Below are positions 63,302 to 64,000 of a stretch of 64,000 nt of DNA, piece by piece. Origin of the DNA: Actimicrobium antarcticum (GTDB lineage Bacteria > Pseudomonadota > Gammaproteobacteria > Burkholderiales > Burkholderiaceae_D). The position numbers were made by a program, and so were the translations under genes. The notes beneath the pieces were generated by a model. The model made no database searches, was not told the DNA's origin, and saw only the letters and a list, made by a program, of their open reading frames with translations. The stretch spans positions 1 through 64,000 of the forward strand of contig NZ_BAAAZE010000001.1 in assembly GCF_039536745.1 (NCBI RefSeq), given 5' to 3'. Numbering within the stretch: position 1 is the stretch's first letter; each line of letters starts with the position of its first letter.

Positions 63302-64000
63302 CTAAATCGGAACGGCCGCCCGTCCGGCGCGGGTCCGGGCAACGATCGTTTTCATGATCTGTGCCGTACCATCGCCGATCTGGAAGCCCAGTACGTCGCG
63401 CAAACGCTGCTCCATCAGGCCATGGTCGTAGCCGCCATGGCCAAACATCAGCAGGCACTGATGAATCACGTCGTACGCCAGCTTCGGACCCCACCATTTG
63501 CACATGGCCGCTTCGGCGGTATGCGGTGCACCCTTGTCCTTGAGCCACAGGGTTTGCAGGCACAGCAGGCGTGCGGCCACGACCTGGGTATCCCATTCCG
63601 CGAGAGGATGCGAGACGCCCTGAAAGGCCGATAGGGGTTGGCCAAAAGAGTGTCTTTGTGCGACGTATTCCCAGGTTTCTTCGAGTGCCACGCGCGCCAC
63701 GGCGAGCACCTGCAGTCCGATCAACGCACGAGAGAAGTCGAATCCCTGCATCACCTGAACGAAGCCTTTTCCCTCCTGGCCCAGCAAGTGGTCGACAGGC
63801 ACTTTCACGTTTTCAAAGAACAGGGAGCCGCGACCAATGGCGCGCTGGCCATGGCAGTCGAAGCGGTTACGCGTGATGCCGGGCAAATCCATCGGCACCA
63901 GCACGGCTGATACGCCATGTGCGCCGGATTCCACGGTGCCGGTACGGGCGAACACGACAGCAGCATCGGCCTGGTCGGCCGCAGAAATCGAGGTCTTTTC
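63302..64000 (-). CDS. Acyl-CoA dehydrogenase, 3' part (cut by window edge)
   Basis: The gene enters from the right edge; 232 residues are visible without a start. Features of the acyl-CoA dehydrogenase C-terminal and middle domains: EKTSISAADQADAAVVFART at the edge, FFENVKVPVDHLLGQEGKGF, RVALEETWEYVAQRHSFGQP (substrate and FAD contacts) and the C-terminal MFGHGGYDHGLMEQRLRDVL. It likely catalyses the first oxidation of the acyl-CoA formed by the ligase at 61616-63258, with which it forms an operon (43-bp gap). Confidence 0.9.
   Translation of the reverse strand, partial: EKTSISAADQADAAVVFARTGTVESGAHGVSAVLVPMDLPGITRNRFDCHGQRAIGRGSLFFENVKVPVDHLLGQEGKGFVQVMQGFDFSRALIGLQVLAVARVALEETWEYVAQRHSFGQPLSAFQGVSHPLAEWDTQVVAARLLCLQTLWLKDKGAPHTAEAAMCKWWGPKLAYDVIHQCLLMFGHGGYDHGLMEQRLRDVLGFQIGDGTAQIMKTIVARTRAGRAAVPI

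Overview
The window is a stretch of bacterial chromosome of about 60% GC. It is probably from a betaproteobacterium of the Burkholderiales, most likely Oxalobacteraceae. The basis is the family-level look of the proteins and conserved neighbourhoods such as MsrB-YciB-BolA-parvulin, TesA back to back with a YbbA-type ABC ATPase, and a Gcr-type 'site-specific recombinase' membrane protein. No rRNA, tRNA, CRISPR array, integrase or complete insertion sequence was seen. I could not run any database search, so family names are from recognition of motifs.

Layout. 0-8 kb: a minus-strand operon (cardiolipin synthase-like PLD, CDF metal exporter, threonine aldolase), a GST divergent from an EthD-like protein, an acetate/succinate CoA-transferase, a bestrophin-like channel and a HpaR-type MarR regulator. 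8-11.3 kb: error-prone DNA polymerase DnaE2 with its own LexA box but no imuA/imuB next to it. 11.5-15.2 kb: a soluble-looking protein with tandem Cache-like units and a C-terminal CheW domain, followed by a secreted Sel1-repeat protein. 15.4-20.6 kb: a compact minus-strand catabolic module (THI5/NMT1-type binding protein, Rieske oxygenase, ABC ATPase, permease, TRZ/ATZ amidohydrolase). 21.1-26.1 kb: a chain of overlapping genes for protein quality and redox repair (serine hydrolase, SelO, MsrB, YciB, BolA, parvulin).

26.2-35.5 kb: a plus-strand cluster (class II aldolase, acyl-CoA ligase, complete Liv-type ABC transporter, a second binding protein). 35.5-40.9 kb: a PAS-GGDEF-EAL protein, a lipoprotein PLD enzyme, and a divergent methyltransferase with the hallmarks of a protein arginine methyltransferase; a perfect CRP-like palindrome lies between the last two. 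40.9-42.4 kb: a non-coding repeat island with large inverted copies, REP-like hairpins and a 12-bp minisatellite. 42.5-49.9 kb: MnmH, TesA, a YbbA-type ATPase, Nnr, DadA and the Gcr-type protein. 50-55.3 kb: small envelope and stress genes (OmpA lipoprotein, PPOX protein, ferritin-like protein, 49-aa Lmo0937-type membrane protein, Crp-like regulator, BON lipoprotein, AI-2E-type transporter). 55.4-58.7 kb: a membrane HAMP-PAS-GGDEF-EAL protein. 58.8-59.1 kb: remains of a HigA-type antitoxin. 59.3-64 kb: an acyl-CoA catabolic operon (acyl-CoA dehydrogenase cut by the window edge, CoA ligase broken by a frameshift, Liv-type binding protein, MaoC hydratase).

The best candidates for something new are the PRMT-like methyltransferase at 40 kb, the Cache-Cache-CheW protein at 11.6 kb and the ABC-Rieske-amidohydrolase module at 15.4-20.6 kb. 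The repeat island and the two decayed genes near 59-62 kb also merit attention.
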